DNA of 64,000 nucleotides from Pseudonocardia sediminis (GCF_004217185.1 NZ_SHKL01000001.1:3222001-3286000), one strand, 5' to 3'. Numbered from the stretch's first letter, positions 1 through 8,901 are shown. The notes: a model not told the origin generated them from the letters alone. Made by a program: numbers and translations.

Positions 1-113
1 TGCCGGGCCTCCGCTACGCGCCGTGCGCTCTCCACCGTCGCCGGGTCGGGGCCGGGCACCGGGCCGACGACGGGTTCGGCCCGGAACACCCGGATGGTGC
101 GTCCGATGTTCAT
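1..113 (-). CDS. N-terminal fragment of an unidentified protein
   Basis: The reverse strand opens with ATG at 113 and stays open to the window edge, giving 37 codons that begin MNIGRTIRVFRAEPVVG. A purine-rich AGGGGG stretch lies 4 nt before the ATG and can serve as ribosome binding site. Only the start is present, so no domain can be named. It is divergent from pdxT, with about 150 bases between the two starts. Confidence 0.5.
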   Translation of the reverse strand, partial: MNIGRTIRVFRAEPVVGPVPGPDPATVESARRVAEAR

Positions 114-252
114 GTCGCCCCCTGCTGCTCCGGTGGCCGGCGGGTGGACCCGCCGACGTCACCAGGATCCGGCGCGGACGGGGGTGGGGGAACCGCCGGA
201 CGGTGCCGCGGGTCACCTCCGTACGGGCGGTTACCGCAGGTAGGACGCGGGT

Positions 253-258
253 TAGGCT
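253..258 (+). promoter_or_regulatory. -10 box of pdxT, leaderless type
   Basis: TAGGCT ends 6 nt before the ATG of pdxT, so transcription should start at or next to the start codon. A TTACCG hexamer at 231-236, 16 nt upstream, could act as -35. No ribosome binding site lies in between. Confidence 0.55.
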
Positions 259-264
259 CGACCC

Positions 265-894
265 ATGACGTCCCCGACCGTCGGAGTGCTGGCCCTGCAG
301 GGCAACGTGCGTGAGCACCTGGACGCGCTGACCGCGTGCGGGGCGCGTCCGGTGCCGGTGCGCCGCGAGTCCGAGCTCGACGCCGTCGACGGGCTGATCC
401 TGCCCGGCGGTGAGTCGACCACGATGAGCAAGCTGCTCGACGTGTTCGAGCTCCTGGAGCCGCTGCGCGCCCGGCTCGGTGCGGGGATGCCGGCCTACGG
501 CTCGTGCGCCGGGATGATCCTGCTCGCCGACCGGATCCTCGACGGGCGCTCCGACCAGCACCAGCTCGGCGGACTCGACGTCGTCGTGCGGCGCAACGCG
601 TTCGGACGGCAGGTGGACTCGTTCGAGACCGACCTGGACTTCCGCGGCCTCGACGGTGGCCCGGTGCACGCGGTGTTCATCCGGGCCCCGTGGGTGGAGA
701 AGACCGGCAGCGACGTCGAGGTGCTCGCAAGCGTCCCGCACGTCACCAGCATGGGCGAGGACCCCGGCGCCGCGGCCGGACGCCCCGTCGCCGTCCGTCA
801 GGGCCCGGTCCTGGCCACCTCGTTCCACCCGGAGCTCACCGGCGACCGCCGCGTGCACGGCCTGTTCGTCGACATGGTCCGCACCTCGGCCTGA
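265..894 (+). CDS. pdxT: Pyridoxal 5'-phosphate synthase glutaminase subunit PdxT
   Basis: This class I glutamine amidotransferase releases ammonia from glutamine and passes it to the PdxS synthase in the DXP-independent vitamin B6 route. The 209-residue length is normal. The GGES motif sits at residues 48-51. The nucleophile is Cys81 in GSCAGM, and His188 and Glu190 in the FHPE segment complete the triad. The partner pdxS is not adjacent and must lie elsewhere. The -10 box TAGGCT ends 6 nt before the ATG, pointing to a leaderless mRNA. A 17-bp tandem duplication crosses the stop codon (879-912). The next conserved neighbour, yebC, is separated by the convergent ctpC-pacL pair. Confidence 0.96.
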   Translation: MTSPTVGVLALQGNVREHLDALTACGARPVPVRRESELDAVDGLILPGGESTTMSKLLDVFELLEPLRARLGAGMPAYGSCAGMILLADRILDGRSDQHQLGGLDVVVRRNAFGRQVDSFETDLDFRGLDGGPVHAVFIRAPWVEKTGSDVEVLASVPHVTSMGEDPGAAAGRPVAVRQGPVLATSFHPELTGDRRVHGLFVDMVRTSA

Positions 895-912
895 TCCGCA
901 CCTCCGCCTGAT

Positions 913-938
913 CCGCCCCGCCGGCCTCGGTGGGGCGG
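913..938. terminator. Hairpin between convergent pdxT and ctpC
   Basis: CCGCCCC (913-919) pairs with GGGGCGG (932-938) around a 12-nt loop, just past the pdxT stop and before the ctpC stop. It can serve both strands. There is no T-run, as is common in actinobacterial terminators. Confidence 0.4.
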
Positions 939-943
939 CGCGG

Positions 944-3100
944 TCAGGAGGCCTTCTCGTCCAGGCGGTAGCGGATCAGGCGCGAGCTGTTGCCGACGAC
1001 GGCGACGCTGGACGCGTTGTGCAGGATCGCCGCCACCACCGGCGACAGCGCGCCCCCGGCGGAGACCAGCAGCCCGGCCGCGTTGACCGCGATCGACATC
1101 CCGTAGTTCTGCCGGATCAGCGTGATGCTCCGGCGTCCGAGGTCGCGCAGCTCCAGCAGGGCCCGCAGGTCGTCCGCGGCCAGGGCGACGTCGGCGGTCT
1201 CGACGGCGACGTCGGTGCCGGCCACGCCCATCGCGATGCCGATGTCGGCCAGGGCCAGCGCGGGGGCGTCGTTCGTGCCGTCCCCGATCATCGCCACGGT
1301 GTAGCCGTCCTCGCGCAGGCTCCGCACGACGTCCTGCTTCTCCTCCGGCATGACCTGCGCGCGGTACTCGTCGATGCCCAGCTCCTCGGCGACCGCGGCG
1401 GCCGTCGCCGGGTGGTCCCCGGTGAGCAGCACGATCCGCTTTACGCCGTCGGCGCGCAGGGCGTCGAGCACCTCGCGGGACTCGGCCCGCACGGTGTCGC
1501 GCAGCGAGACGAGGCCGACCAGCGTGCCGTCGACGGCCAGGAGCAGCGGCGTCTCGGTGTCCTTGCGCAGGCGACGCACCCAGTCCGCGGCCTTACGGCT
1601 GACCGGGACCTTCTGCTTGCGCAGCAGCTCGACGCTGCCGATCAGCAGGACCCGGCCGTCGGACTGCACGCGCATGCCCTGCCCGAGCAGCACCTCGCAC
1701 TCCTCGTGCGGCGGGATCTCGATCCGGCGCTCCTCGGTGGAGCGGATCACGGCCTGGGCCAGCGGGTGCCGGGAGTGGATCTCGGAGCTGGCCGCGTAGG
1801 CGAGCACCTGCTCCGGCGACCACGCGTCGTCGAAGGAGATCACGTTCGTGACGACGGGGCGGCCGAGGGTGAGCGTGCCGGTCTTGTCGAACACGATCGC
1901 GTCGACCCGGCCGGCGGCCTCCAGGTGCGCGCCACCCTTGATCAGGATGCCGCGGCGGGCACCGTTGCCGATCGCGGCGCTGATCGCGGTCGGTGTGGAG
2001 AGCCCGACCGCGCACGGGCAGGCGACGAGCAGCATGGTCATCGCCCGGCGGACGTCGCGGGTCACGATCAGCGTCAGCGCCGAGAGCACGAACGACGCCG
2101 GCACGAACCGGCGGGAAAAGTTCTCGCCGATGGTCTGGATCGGGGCGCGGTCGTCCTGGGCCTGCTCGACCCGGTCGATGATCCGCCCGATCGCCGTGTC
2201 GCGGCCGACGGCGGTGGCCCGGACGACGATCCGCCCGCGCAGCAGCACCGACCCGGCGTGCAGCGTGATGCCGGGTCCGACGGTGACCGGCAGCTGCTCG
2301 CCGGTGATCGCGGCCTGGTCGATGACGCCGTCGCCCTCGACGATCTCGCCGTCGACCGGCAGCACGACGTGCTCGTGCACGACGACCTCGTCGCCGAGCG
2401 CGACGTCGGCGATGTCGACCTCGATCTCGGTGCCGTCGGCCAGGCGCATCCAGGTGCGGGTCTGGGCGCCGGTGAGCAGCTCGGAGATCGCGCGCCGGGA
2501 GCGGCGCAGCGTGAGGTCCTGCAGGTACTCACCGATGTTGAGCAGCCACAGCACGGTCAGCGCGACGACGTTCTCGCGCAGCACCAGGCTCGCGACGGTG
2601 GCCGCGGACACGAGCGCGTCGGTCCCCGCACCGCGCCCACCTGTGAGGGACTTCAGCGCGCCGCGCAGGAACGGGTAGCCGGTGAAGATCGTGACGCCGG
2701 TGGCGACGGTACGGCTGGTCGGGCCGAGCACCGGGGGCCGGCGCAGGCCGTAGCGGCGGAAGCCCAGCGCGGCCAGCGCGACCCCGCCGACGACGAGGCG
2801 GACCAGCTCGGTGTTGCCGACGTCGGCCGAGCGCGGCGAGCGGGCGGCGGTGGCGTCGGCGTCGGCGCCGAGGCCCTTGCCGATCGCCTCCAGCAGCTCC
2901 GTCCGGTCGCAGCGCTGCTCCTGGTACCAGACGACGACGTTGCCGGTGCGCGGATAGGCGTGCACCTGCCGGACGCCGGTGACGTGGTCGACCTCGTCCT
3001 CCACGGCCACGGCGGTGCCGACCCGGCCGCGCAGGGCGGGGACGGCGAACCGGACCCGTCCGGCGGCGTCGCTCAGTGTGCGGACGTCGTCGTGTTCCAT
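944..3100 (-). CDS. ctpC: P1B-type metal-exporting ATPase, CtpC-like
   Basis: This 718-residue membrane pump should export a transition metal using ATP. M. tuberculosis CtpC, its closest relative I recognise, is linked to Mn/Zn export. Residues 1-80 form a degenerate metal-binding-like domain without CxxC. The phosphatase TGE motif is at 266-268, the membrane CPC metal motif at 361-363 (ACPCAVGLSTPTA), the phosphorylated Asp405 is in DKTGT, and an HP motif and GDGTNDAP follow. The frame stays open further upstream, but the ATG at 3100 gives the family length and leaves room for the pacL-like gene 46 nt upstream. The two form an operon. The exact metal cannot be told from sequence. Confidence 0.9.
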   Translation of the reverse strand: MEHDDVRTLSDAAGRVRFAVPALRGRVGTAVAVEDEVDHVTGVRQVHAYPRTGNVVVWYQEQRCDRTELLEAIGKGLGADADATAARSPRSADVGNTELVRLVVGGVALAALGFRRYGLRRPPVLGPTSRTVATGVTIFTGYPFLRGALKSLTGGRGAGTDALVSAATVASLVLRENVVALTVLWLLNIGEYLQDLTLRRSRRAISELLTGAQTRTWMRLADGTEIEVDIADVALGDEVVVHEHVVLPVDGEIVEGDGVIDQAAITGEQLPVTVGPGITLHAGSVLLRGRIVVRATAVGRDTAIGRIIDRVEQAQDDRAPIQTIGENFSRRFVPASFVLSALTLIVTRDVRRAMTMLLVACPCAVGLSTPTAISAAIGNGARRGILIKGGAHLEAAGRVDAIVFDKTGTLTLGRPVVTNVISFDDAWSPEQVLAYAASSEIHSRHPLAQAVIRSTEERRIEIPPHEECEVLLGQGMRVQSDGRVLLIGSVELLRKQKVPVSRKAADWVRRLRKDTETPLLLAVDGTLVGLVSLRDTVRAESREVLDALRADGVKRIVLLTGDHPATAAAVAEELGIDEYRAQVMPEEKQDVVRSLREDGYTVAMIGDGTNDAPALALADIGIAMGVAGTDVAVETADVALAADDLRALLELRDLGRRSITLIRQNYGMSIAVNAAGLLVSAGGALSPVVAAILHNASSVAVVGNSSRLIRYRLDEKAS

Positions 3101-3146
3101 CGGGGTCCCCGTCGTCGGCTGGTCGTGGTGCGCGGTGCGGCCCGGC

Positions 3147-3431
3147 TCAGTGCTCGTGGCCGTGCCCGGTGCTCGCCGCGCCCGGTGCGGGGGCCTGCTC
3201 ACCGATCCGCCCGCGGGCCTCGCTGACGATGTCCGCGGTCGCGAGACGGGCGCGCTCCGCGCCGGTCTCCGCCGCACGGGCGCCCAGGAGACCCCACGAC
3301 GTCACGGTGACCGCGGCGCTGCGCACGGCACCGGACTGTGCGACCCGCTTGACGCCGTCGTAGGCCACGGCACCCGCGAGACCGCTGACGACCAGCCCTG
3401 CTGCCTTGCCGGCCAATGCTCCGACCACCAC
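3147..3431 (-). CDS. PacL-like (DUF1490) metal-binding partner of CtpC
   Basis: This 94-residue protein has an N-terminal hydrophobic segment rich in Gly, Ala and Val (residues 2-25), a helical middle, and ends in GHGHEH, a plausible metal-binding tail. It matches the DUF1490/PacL proteins encoded next to mycobacterial P1B ATPases (Rv3269 with CtpC), which help assemble the pump and bind metal through an acidic/His tail. The GTG at 3431 is chosen because GGAAGGAG lies 7 nt upstream. It lies directly upstream of ctpC on the same strand. The His-rich tail differs from the D/H-rich tail I recall for mycobacterial PacL. Confidence 0.75.
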   Translation of the reverse strand: MVVGALAGKAAGLVVSGLAGAVAYDGVKRVAQSGAVRSAAVTVTSWGLLGARAAETGAERARLATADIVSEARGRIGEQAPAPGAASTGHGHEH

Positions 3432-3483
3432 TGACGTGCTCCTTCCGACGCGACCTCGGTGACAACCGTGGTCGTTTGGATCA

Positions 3484-3489
3484 AGGGTA
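3484..3489 (-). promoter_or_regulatory. -10 box for the pacL-ctpC operon
   Basis: Read on the minus strand this is TACCCT. It would place the transcript start near 3477, about 45 nt before the GTG, leaving room for the GGAAGGAG ribosome binding site. No convincing metal-regulator operator was found around it. Confidence 0.35.
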
Positions 3490-3570
3490 TCCCGCGGCAC
3501 CGACACTCCGCGGGCGGTGTGGTCGTGATCGCCCGGCCGGGGCACGGTCGGCGAACCGGGCGCACGCCGG

Positions 3571-3576
3571 TAGCAT
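3571..3576 (+). promoter_or_regulatory. -10 box for yebC
   Basis: TAGCAT fits TANNNT and predicts a leader of about 100 nt before yebC, so this gene is not leaderless. The leader is G+C-rich and can fold, but no known riboswitch is recognisable. Confidence 0.3.
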
Positions 3577-3680
3577 CGAGGGGTTCCCGCAGGTCCCCGC
3601 CGCGGCCGAGTCCGCGGCCCGGGAGGACCTGCCCGGCCGCGGTTCCGCGCGGCCCGCACGAGACGAGAGGTGGGTAGCCG

Positions 3681-4430
3681 ATGAGCGGTCACTCCAAGTG
3701 GGCGACGACCAAGCACAAGAAGGCCGTGATCGACGCCCGTCGCGGCAAGATGTTCGCGAAGCTGATCAAGAACATCGAGGTCGCGGCGCGGACCGGCGGG
3801 GGAGACCCCGACGGCAACCCCACGCTCTACGACGCGATCCAGAAGGCCAGGAAGAGCTCGGTCCCCAACGACAACATCGAGCGCGCCCTCAAGCGCGGCT
3901 CCGGGGCCGACGCCGGCGGCGCCGAGTACCAGTCGATCACCTACGAGGGCTACGGCCCGAACGGTGTCGCGGTCCTCATCGAGTGCCTGACCGACAACCG
4001 CAACCGCGCCGCGACCGAGGTCCGGACCGCGATGACCCGCAACGGCGGGCAGATGGCCGACCCCGGCTCGGTGGCCTACCTGTTCACCCGCAAGGGCGTC
4101 GTGCTCCTGCCCAAGGGCGAGCTGGCCGAGGACGACGTGCTGATGGCCGTCCTCGACGCCGGCGCGGAGGAGGTCAGCGACCTCGGCGAGACCTACGAGG
4201 TGATCAGCGAGGCCGGTGACGTCGTCGCCGTCCGCACCGCGCTGCAGCAGGCCGGCATCGACTACGACTCGGCCGACCAGACGTTCATCCCGTCGATGCA
4301 GATCGAGCTGGACGCCGAGGGCGCGAAGAAGATCTTCCGCCTGATCGAGGCGCTCGAGGACTCCGACGACGTGCAGAACGTCTACTCGAACTTCGACGTG
4401 TCCGACGAGGTCATGGCCGAGGTCGGCTGA
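3681..4430 (+). CDS. yebC: YebC/PmpR-family protein
   Basis: This 249-residue cytoplasmic protein has the family start [13 protein letters not shown] and the conserved core with [16 protein letters not shown] helices and EGYGPNG. YebC/TACO1 proteins act in translation, relieving stalls at difficult peptide motifs, and some members bind DNA as regulators. Length and domain order are normal. GAGAGGTGGG precedes the ATG. In Actinobacteria the gene usually sits between pdxT and ruvC, as here, although repeats, polA and an accessory block separate it from ruvC. Confidence 0.95.
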   Translation: MSGHSKWATTKHKKAVIDARRGKMFAKLIKNIEVAARTGGGDPDGNPTLYDAIQKARKSSVPNDNIERALKRGSGADAGGAEYQSITYEGYGPNGVAVLIECLTDNRNRAATEVRTAMTRNGGQMADPGSVAYLFTRKGVVLLPKGELAEDDVLMAVLDAGAEEVSDLGETYEVISEAGDVVAVRTALQQAGIDYDSADQTFIPSMQIELDAEGAKKIFRLIEALEDSDDVQNVYSNFDVSDEVMAEVG

Positions 4431-4460
4431 CGCCGCACCCGCACCACCGCGACACCGGTT

Positions 4461-5215
4461 CGCACGAGAGCTCCGCTCGTACGCCCGGGATGGACGAGAG
4501 CTCCGTCCGCCCACCCCGGGCGGTGGGCGGGGCCGCAGCTGCACGTGCCATCCGTCCCGCTGGACGAGAGTTCTGTTCGTCGAATCATCATGGGGAGCTA
4601 GTGCACCGGCCCGGTTCCTGGCTCCTTGGGCAAGAGCCCGCTCATGCGACCGGCGGTGATCCGAGCACCGGCCCGAGGCTGCGGCCTGCTGGACGAGGGC
4701 TCCGTTCGCGCAGCCTGGCTGGACGAGAATTCCGTTCGTTGAGTCCTCGTGGGAGCCGGTGCGCCGGCCCGGTTCCTGGCTCCTTGGGCGAGAACCCCGC
4801 TCGTGCGGACGCGGTGGGCGAGAGCTGCGTTCGTGCAGCCGGCGGTGATCCGAGCACCGGCCCGAGGCTCCGGCTTGCTGGACGAGAGCTCCGCTCGTGT
4901 GGCCGGGTGGGACGAGCGCTCCGTTCGTTCATTCCGCGGAGACGCCGTTGCGCCGGCCCAACCCCTGGCTCGTTGGGCGAGAGCTCCGTTCGCGCAGCCT
5001 GGGTGGACGAGAGCTCCGTTCGTTGAGTCCTCCTGGGGGAGCCGGTGCGCCGGCCCGATACTTGGCTACTTGGGCGGAAGCCCCGCTCGTGCGGACGCCT
5101 TGGGTGAGAGTTCCGTTCGCCTACACCGGGATGGGCCGGAGCACCGGCTCGGCTCCCCGGCGGATGGGGGGGAGTTCCGTGCGCGGCCCGGATGGGCGGG
5201 AGCTCCGTCCGTGCA
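4461..5215. repeat. Array of degenerate ~20-bp repeats between yebC and polA
   Basis: About fourteen variants of GGACGAGAGCTCCGTTCGT occupy this intergenic stretch. Clear copies start near 4491, 4562, 4690, 4721, 4817, 4879, 4910, 4976, 5005, 5104 and 5198. They are embedded in a higher-order unit of about 95-190 bases that also carries shared blocks: GCGCCGGCCCGGTTCCTGGC near 4601-4622 and 4761-4780 with relatives near 4950 and 5047, and GGTGATCCGAGCACCGGCCC at 4655-4674 and 4845-4864. All copies of the core point the same way. Open frames cross the array, but nothing resembles a known protein and I treat it as non-coding. Confidence 0.8.
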
Positions 5216-5257
5216 TCTCGCGGCGCGGGTGGGGCCGGAACTGTCGGGGGTCGGTCC

Positions 5258-5263
5258 TAGACT
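5258..5263 (+). promoter_or_regulatory. -10 box of polA, leaderless type
   Basis: TAGACT ends 8 nt before the ATG at 5272. With no ribosome binding site in the gap, this suggests a leaderless polA mRNA and supports this start over the in-frame extension that runs back into the repeat array. Confidence 0.5.
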
Positions 5264-5271
5264 CGTTTCCG

Positions 5272-8085
5272 ATGAGCGCCGCGACACAGTCCCCGAAGAA
5301 GACCGGTCCTGGGAAGAGCAGCACAGCCAAGGCCGGCTCCGGTACGTCCTCCAAGAAGGAGGACACGCCGCGGCTGCTCCTGCTCGACGGACACTCGCTG
5401 GCCTACCGGGCGTTCTTCGCCCTGCCGGCGGAGAACTTCCGCACCGGCACCGGGCAGACCACGAACGCCGTCTACGGCTTCACCTCGATGCTGATCAACC
5501 TGCTGCGCGACGAGGAGCCGACGCACCTGGCCGTCGCGTTCGACGTCTCCCGGAAGACGTTCCGGTCCGAGCGCTACGCCGAGTACAAGGCGAACCGCTC
5601 CAGCACCCCGGACGACTTCCGCGGCCAGGTGGACCTCATCAAGGAGGTTCTGAACGCGCTCAACATCCCGGTGTTCGCCGTGGACAACTACGAGGCGGAC
5701 GACCTCATCGCCACGCTGACCACACAGGCCGAGGCCCAGGGCATGAACGTCCTGATCACCACCGGGGACCGGGACGCGTTCCAGCTGGTCACCGACCACG
5801 TCACGGTGCTCTACCCCAAGCGTGGGGTGTCGGACCTGGGCCGGATCGACCCGGCCGAGGTCGACGCCCGCTACGGGCTGACCCCGACGCAGTACCCGGA
5901 CTTCGCGGCGCTGCGCGGGGACCCCTCGGACAACCTGCCGTCGATCCCCGGGGTGGGGGAGAAGACGGCGGCGAAGTGGGTCCGCGAGTTCGGCTCGCTC
6001 GCCGAGCTGACCGACCGGGTGGACGAGGTCAAGGGCAAGGCGGGCGACGCCCTGCGGGCGAACCTGGCCAACGTGCTGCTCAATCGTCAGCTGACCGAGC
6101 TGGTCCGCGACGTCGACCTCGGATCCGACCCGTCGCAGCTCGAGGTGCGGCCGTGGGACCGCGACGCGGTGCACCGGCTGTTCGACGAGCTGGAGTTCCG
6201 GGTCCTGCGCGAGCGGCTGTTCGCGACGCTGTCCTCGGCCGAGCCGGAGGCCGAGGAGGGCTTCACCGTGCAGGGCGCGGTGATCGAGCCGGGCTCGGTG
6301 CGTTCCTGGCTCGACGAGCACACCCGCGACGGACGCCGGGTCGCGCTCTCGTTCGGCGGGGTCGCCGGGCCGGTGGCGGCGCGGGACCTGACCGGGATCG
6401 GGTTCGCGGTCGGTGAGCCGACCGTCGAGGCGCGCGCCGCCGGTGCGACGGCCGGGGTGCCGCAGGCCGGCTACCTTGCCGTGGCGACGCTGACCCCGGA
6501 CGACGAGGCCGCGCTCGGTGAGTGGCTGGCCGACCCGTCGGTGCCCAAGGCCGCGCACGACATCAAGGCCGTACTGCACGGGCTGCGCGCCCGCGGCTGG
6601 ACCCTCGAGGGCCTGACCAGCGACACCGCGCTCGCCGCTTATCTCGCCAAGCCGGGCCAGCGCACGTTCGACCTGGCCGACCTGGCGCTGCGCTACCTGC
6701 GCCGGGAGCTGCGCACCGAGTCCGAGGGCGACGGGCAGCTGTCGTTGCTGGGGGGTGAGGAGGAGGCCGACAACGCCGCGGCCGAGGCCGAGATGCTGGC
6801 CGCCTCCGCCGTGCAGGAGCTGGCCGACGCGCTCGACGCCGACCTCGCCGAGCGCGGCGGGTCCGAGCTGCTCGCCGAGCTGGAGCTGCCCCTGGCGTTC
6901 GTGCTCGCGGACCTGGAGTCGGCCGGGATCGCCGTCGACGCGGAGTACCTGTCCGGGCTGGAGTCCGACTTCGGCTCGCAGGTCCGCCAGGCCGCCTCCG
7001 ACGCCTACGAGGTGATCGGCAAGGAGATCAACCTCGGGTCGCCGAAGCAGCTGCAGGTGGTGCTGTTCGACGAGCTGAACATGCCGAAGACCAAGCGCAC
7101 CAAGACCGGCTACACCACCGACGCGGACGCATTGCAGAGCCTGTTCGAGCAGACCGAGCACCCGTTCCTGCAGCACATGCTCCTGCACCGGGACGCGACC
7201 CGGCTCAAGGTCACCGTCGACGGCCTGATCAAGTCCGTGGCCGACGACGGCCGGATCCACACCACGTACTCGCAGACGATCGCGGCGACCGGACGTCTGA
7301 GCTCGACCGATCCGAACTTGCAGAACGTGCCGATCCGCACCGCGGCCGGACGCCGGATCCGGGACGCGTTCGTGGTGGGCGACGGTTATACCGAGCTGAT
7401 GACCGCGGACTACAGCCAGATCGAGATGCGGATCATGGCCGACCTGTCCGAGGACGCGGCGCTGATCGAGGCGTTCCGCTCCCAGCACGACTTCCACGCC
7501 GAGACCGCCGCCCGCGTGTTCGGCGTCGAGCCGACCGAGGTCTCCGTCGAACAGCGCGCCAAGATCAAGGCGATGAACTACGGGCTGGCCTACGGCCTGT
7601 CCGCCTACGGCCTGTCGGGGCAGCTGCGGATCTCCACCGACGAGGCCAAGTCGATGATGGACGACTACTTCGCCGGGTTCGGCGGGGTGCGCGACTACCT
7701 GGCCGGCGTCGTCGACCAGGCCCGCAAGGACGGCTACACGGCCACCATCATGGGCCGTCGCCGCTACCTGCCGGACCTGGTAAGCGATAATCGTCAGCGC
7801 CGGGAGATGGCCGAGCGGATGGCGCTCAACGCCCCGATCCAGGGCAGCGCCGCGGACATCATCAAGGTCGCGATGCTCGGCGTGCACAAGGCGCTCAAGG
7901 CCGAGGACCTGCGCAGCCGGATGCTGCTGCAGGTCCACGACGAGCTCGTGATCGAGGTCGCCGAGGGCGAGCGGGACGCGCTGGAGACGCTCGTCCGCCG
8001 GGAGATGGCCGCCGCGGCGGAGCTGTCGGTGCCGCTGGAGGTCTCGGTCGGGTACGGGCGCAGCTGGGACGCCGCCGCACACTGA
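5272..8085 (+). CDS. polA: DNA polymerase I
   Basis: This 937-residue enzyme fills gaps in repair and replaces Okazaki primers. Residues ~30-310 are the 5'-nuclease domain (LLLLDGHSLAYRAFF, a GDRDAFQLV segment, helix-hairpin GVGEKTAAKW). The middle is a 3'-5' exonuclease fold that appears inactive, as usual in Actinobacteria. The C-terminal polymerase domain has motif A with Asp713 (ADYSQIEMR), motif B (RAKIKAMNYGLAYG) and motif C with His889-Asp890-Glu891 (QVHDELVIEV). The frame is open to 4897, but that extension translates the repeat array. The ATG at 5272 has a leaderless-type -10 box and a typical Ser/Lys-rich start. Confidence 0.97.
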   Translation: MSAATQSPKKTGPGKSSTAKAGSGTSSKKEDTPRLLLLDGHSLAYRAFFALPAENFRTGTGQTTNAVYGFTSMLINLLRDEEPTHLAVAFDVSRKTFRSERYAEYKANRSSTPDDFRGQVDLIKEVLNALNIPVFAVDNYEADDLIATLTTQAEAQGMNVLITTGDRDAFQLVTDHVTVLYPKRGVSDLGRIDPAEVDARYGLTPTQYPDFAALRGDPSDNLPSIPGVGEKTAAKWVREFGSLAELTDRVDEVKGKAGDALRANLANVLLNRQLTELVRDVDLGSDPSQLEVRPWDRDAVHRLFDELEFRVLRERLFATLSSAEPEAEEGFTVQGAVIEPGSVRSWLDEHTRDGRRVALSFGGVAGPVAARDLTGIGFAVGEPTVEARAAGATAGVPQAGYLAVATLTPDDEAALGEWLADPSVPKAAHDIKAVLHGLRARGWTLEGLTSDTALAAYLAKPGQRTFDLADLALRYLRRELRTESEGDGQLSLLGGEEEADNAAAEAEMLAASAVQELADALDADLAERGGSELLAELELPLAFVLADLESAGIAVDAEYLSGLESDFGSQVRQAASDAYEVIGKEINLGSPKQLQVVLFDELNMPKTKRTKTGYTTDADALQSLFEQTEHPFLQHMLLHRDATRLKVTVDGLIKSVADDGRIHTTYSQTIAATGRLSSTDPNLQNVPIRTAAGRRIRDAFVVGDGYTELMTADYSQIEMRIMADLSEDAALIEAFRSQHDFHAETAARVFGVEPTEVSVEQRAKIKAMNYGLAYGLSAYGLSGQLRISTDEAKSMMDDYFAGFGGVRDYLAGVVDQARKDGYTATIMGRRRYLPDLVSDNRQRREMAERMALNAPIQGSAADIIKVAMLGVHKALKAEDLRSRMLLQVHDELVIEVAEGERDALETLVRREMAAAAELSVPLEVSVGYGRSWDAAAH

Positions 8086-8097
8086 TCTTCACCTGAA

Positions 8098-8135
8098 CCC
8101 GGGGCCCGGCCGTCGAAACGGCCCGCGGCCCCGGG
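8098..8135. terminator. Strong hairpin between convergent polA and SnoaL-like gene
   Basis: CCCGGGGCC (8098-8106) pairs with GGCCCCGGG (8127-8135), and inside it GGCCGT pairs with ACGGCC around a CGAA tetraloop (8114-8117). It starts 13 bases past the polA stop and ends 10 bases before the stop of the opposite gene, so it can end both transcripts. Confidence 0.65.
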
Positions 8136-8144
8136 ACCGGCCGG

Positions 8145-8570
8145 CTACGGCGAGGGCAGGTGGCCGAGCTGGCCCAGGATCGCCATGTTGTCCCAGGTGA
8201 TCCACGACTCGGCGAACTTGCCGTTCTCGACGCGGAACACCCCGCCGAAATCGAACGAGGCCTTCTTGCCGGAGGCGGGGAACGGGCCGAGCGGGCCGTC
8301 CTGGGTGCCCTCGTAGGTGCACCAGATTCCTGCCTTGTCGCCTTCGACGACGACGTGCCGGAACGTCTGCACGTTGTCCGGGAAGGACTCGGTGTTCGAC
8401 CGCAGGAAGCCCTTGAAATCCTCCCGGCTGTGGACGACGAGGTCCGGGGTGGCTTCGCAGTGCCGGACGAAGTCCTCGGTCAGGATGTCGTCGAGCAGGT
8501 GCAGCTCCCGGGAGTTCATCGCGTCCTCGAGACGCTGCATCAGCTGCCTGATCTCGTCGCCGTTGCTCAT
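8145..8570 (-). CDS. SnoaL/NTF2-like protein
   Basis: This 141-residue protein has the pattern of the SnoaL-like polyketide cyclase/NTF2 superfamily. An N-terminal helix (EIRQLMQRLEDAMNSREL) is followed by DDILTEDFVRH, a DFKGFLRSNTESFPD segment and curved-sheet strands ending in FRVENGKFAESWITWDN. Such proteins are small cytoplasmic alpha+beta barrels acting as isomerases, cyclases or ligand binders, and the substrate here is unknown. The ATG at 8570 has GAGAGG upstream. It stands alone, convergent with polA and not operonic with the MOSC gene. Confidence 0.75.
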   Translation of the reverse strand: MSNGDEIRQLMQRLEDAMNSRELHLLDDILTEDFVRHCEATPDLVVHSREDFKGFLRSNTESFPDNVQTFRHVVVEGDKAGIWCTYEGTQDGPLGPFPASGKKASFDFGGVFRVENGKFAESWITWDNMAILGQLGHLPSP

Positions 8571-8901
8571 GTCGAAGCCTCTCGTCCGTCGGTCACGTGG
8601 GCCTCGGAGCTCGGGCGGGACCGGGCAGGACACGGTGGACGACCTCCGGGGTGCGGGCGAGAGTAGTGCCGGGCGATCGGCCCCGGACACCGCCGGGCGC
8701 CCGCTGCGGAAGGCCGTTCGGAGGAACCCGTCGTCGCAGCTCAGCAGCGGGAGAGACGATGTCGCCAACCTTGTCGATGACACCGCTGCGACCGCGTGGG
8801 AGAGGGCGGCGCGACGGGCCGTCGCAGACCTCGGAGTGCCGGGGCCGGAGTGCCGGGATCGGTGGTCCGGCGCGCGGTGAGCGGACTCGTCGGGCGACGG
8901 C
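8571..8901. other. Intergenic stretch without a recognised feature
   Basis: These 331 bases lie between the SnoaL-like start and the MOSC gene stop, both on the minus strand. The only notable piece is GCGAGAGTAGTGCC near 8651, a loose relative of the dispersed GACGAGAG repeat. I see no credible gene, RNA or strong promoter. Confidence 0.5.

Noticed and set aside
656..3226. Long plus-strand open frame antisense to ctpC
   Set aside because: Its codons mirror the well-supported ctpC on the other strand; there are no recognisable domains and composition is that of a shadow frame.
4490..5026. A 178-codon open frame across the repeat array
   Set aside because: It only translates the DNA repeats, several frames are equally open because of base composition, and it has no ribosome binding site or known domain.
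4461..5215. CRISPR array
   Set aside because: Repeats are degenerate, spacing is irregular, blocks between them are themselves repeated, and no cas genes are near.
4897..5271. N-terminal extension of PolA to 4897
   Set aside because: The extension translates the repeat array, and a leaderless-type -10 box supports ATG 5272.
5257..8082. 941-codon minus-strand frame opposite polA
   Set aside because: It is the complement of an intact polA and has no domain.
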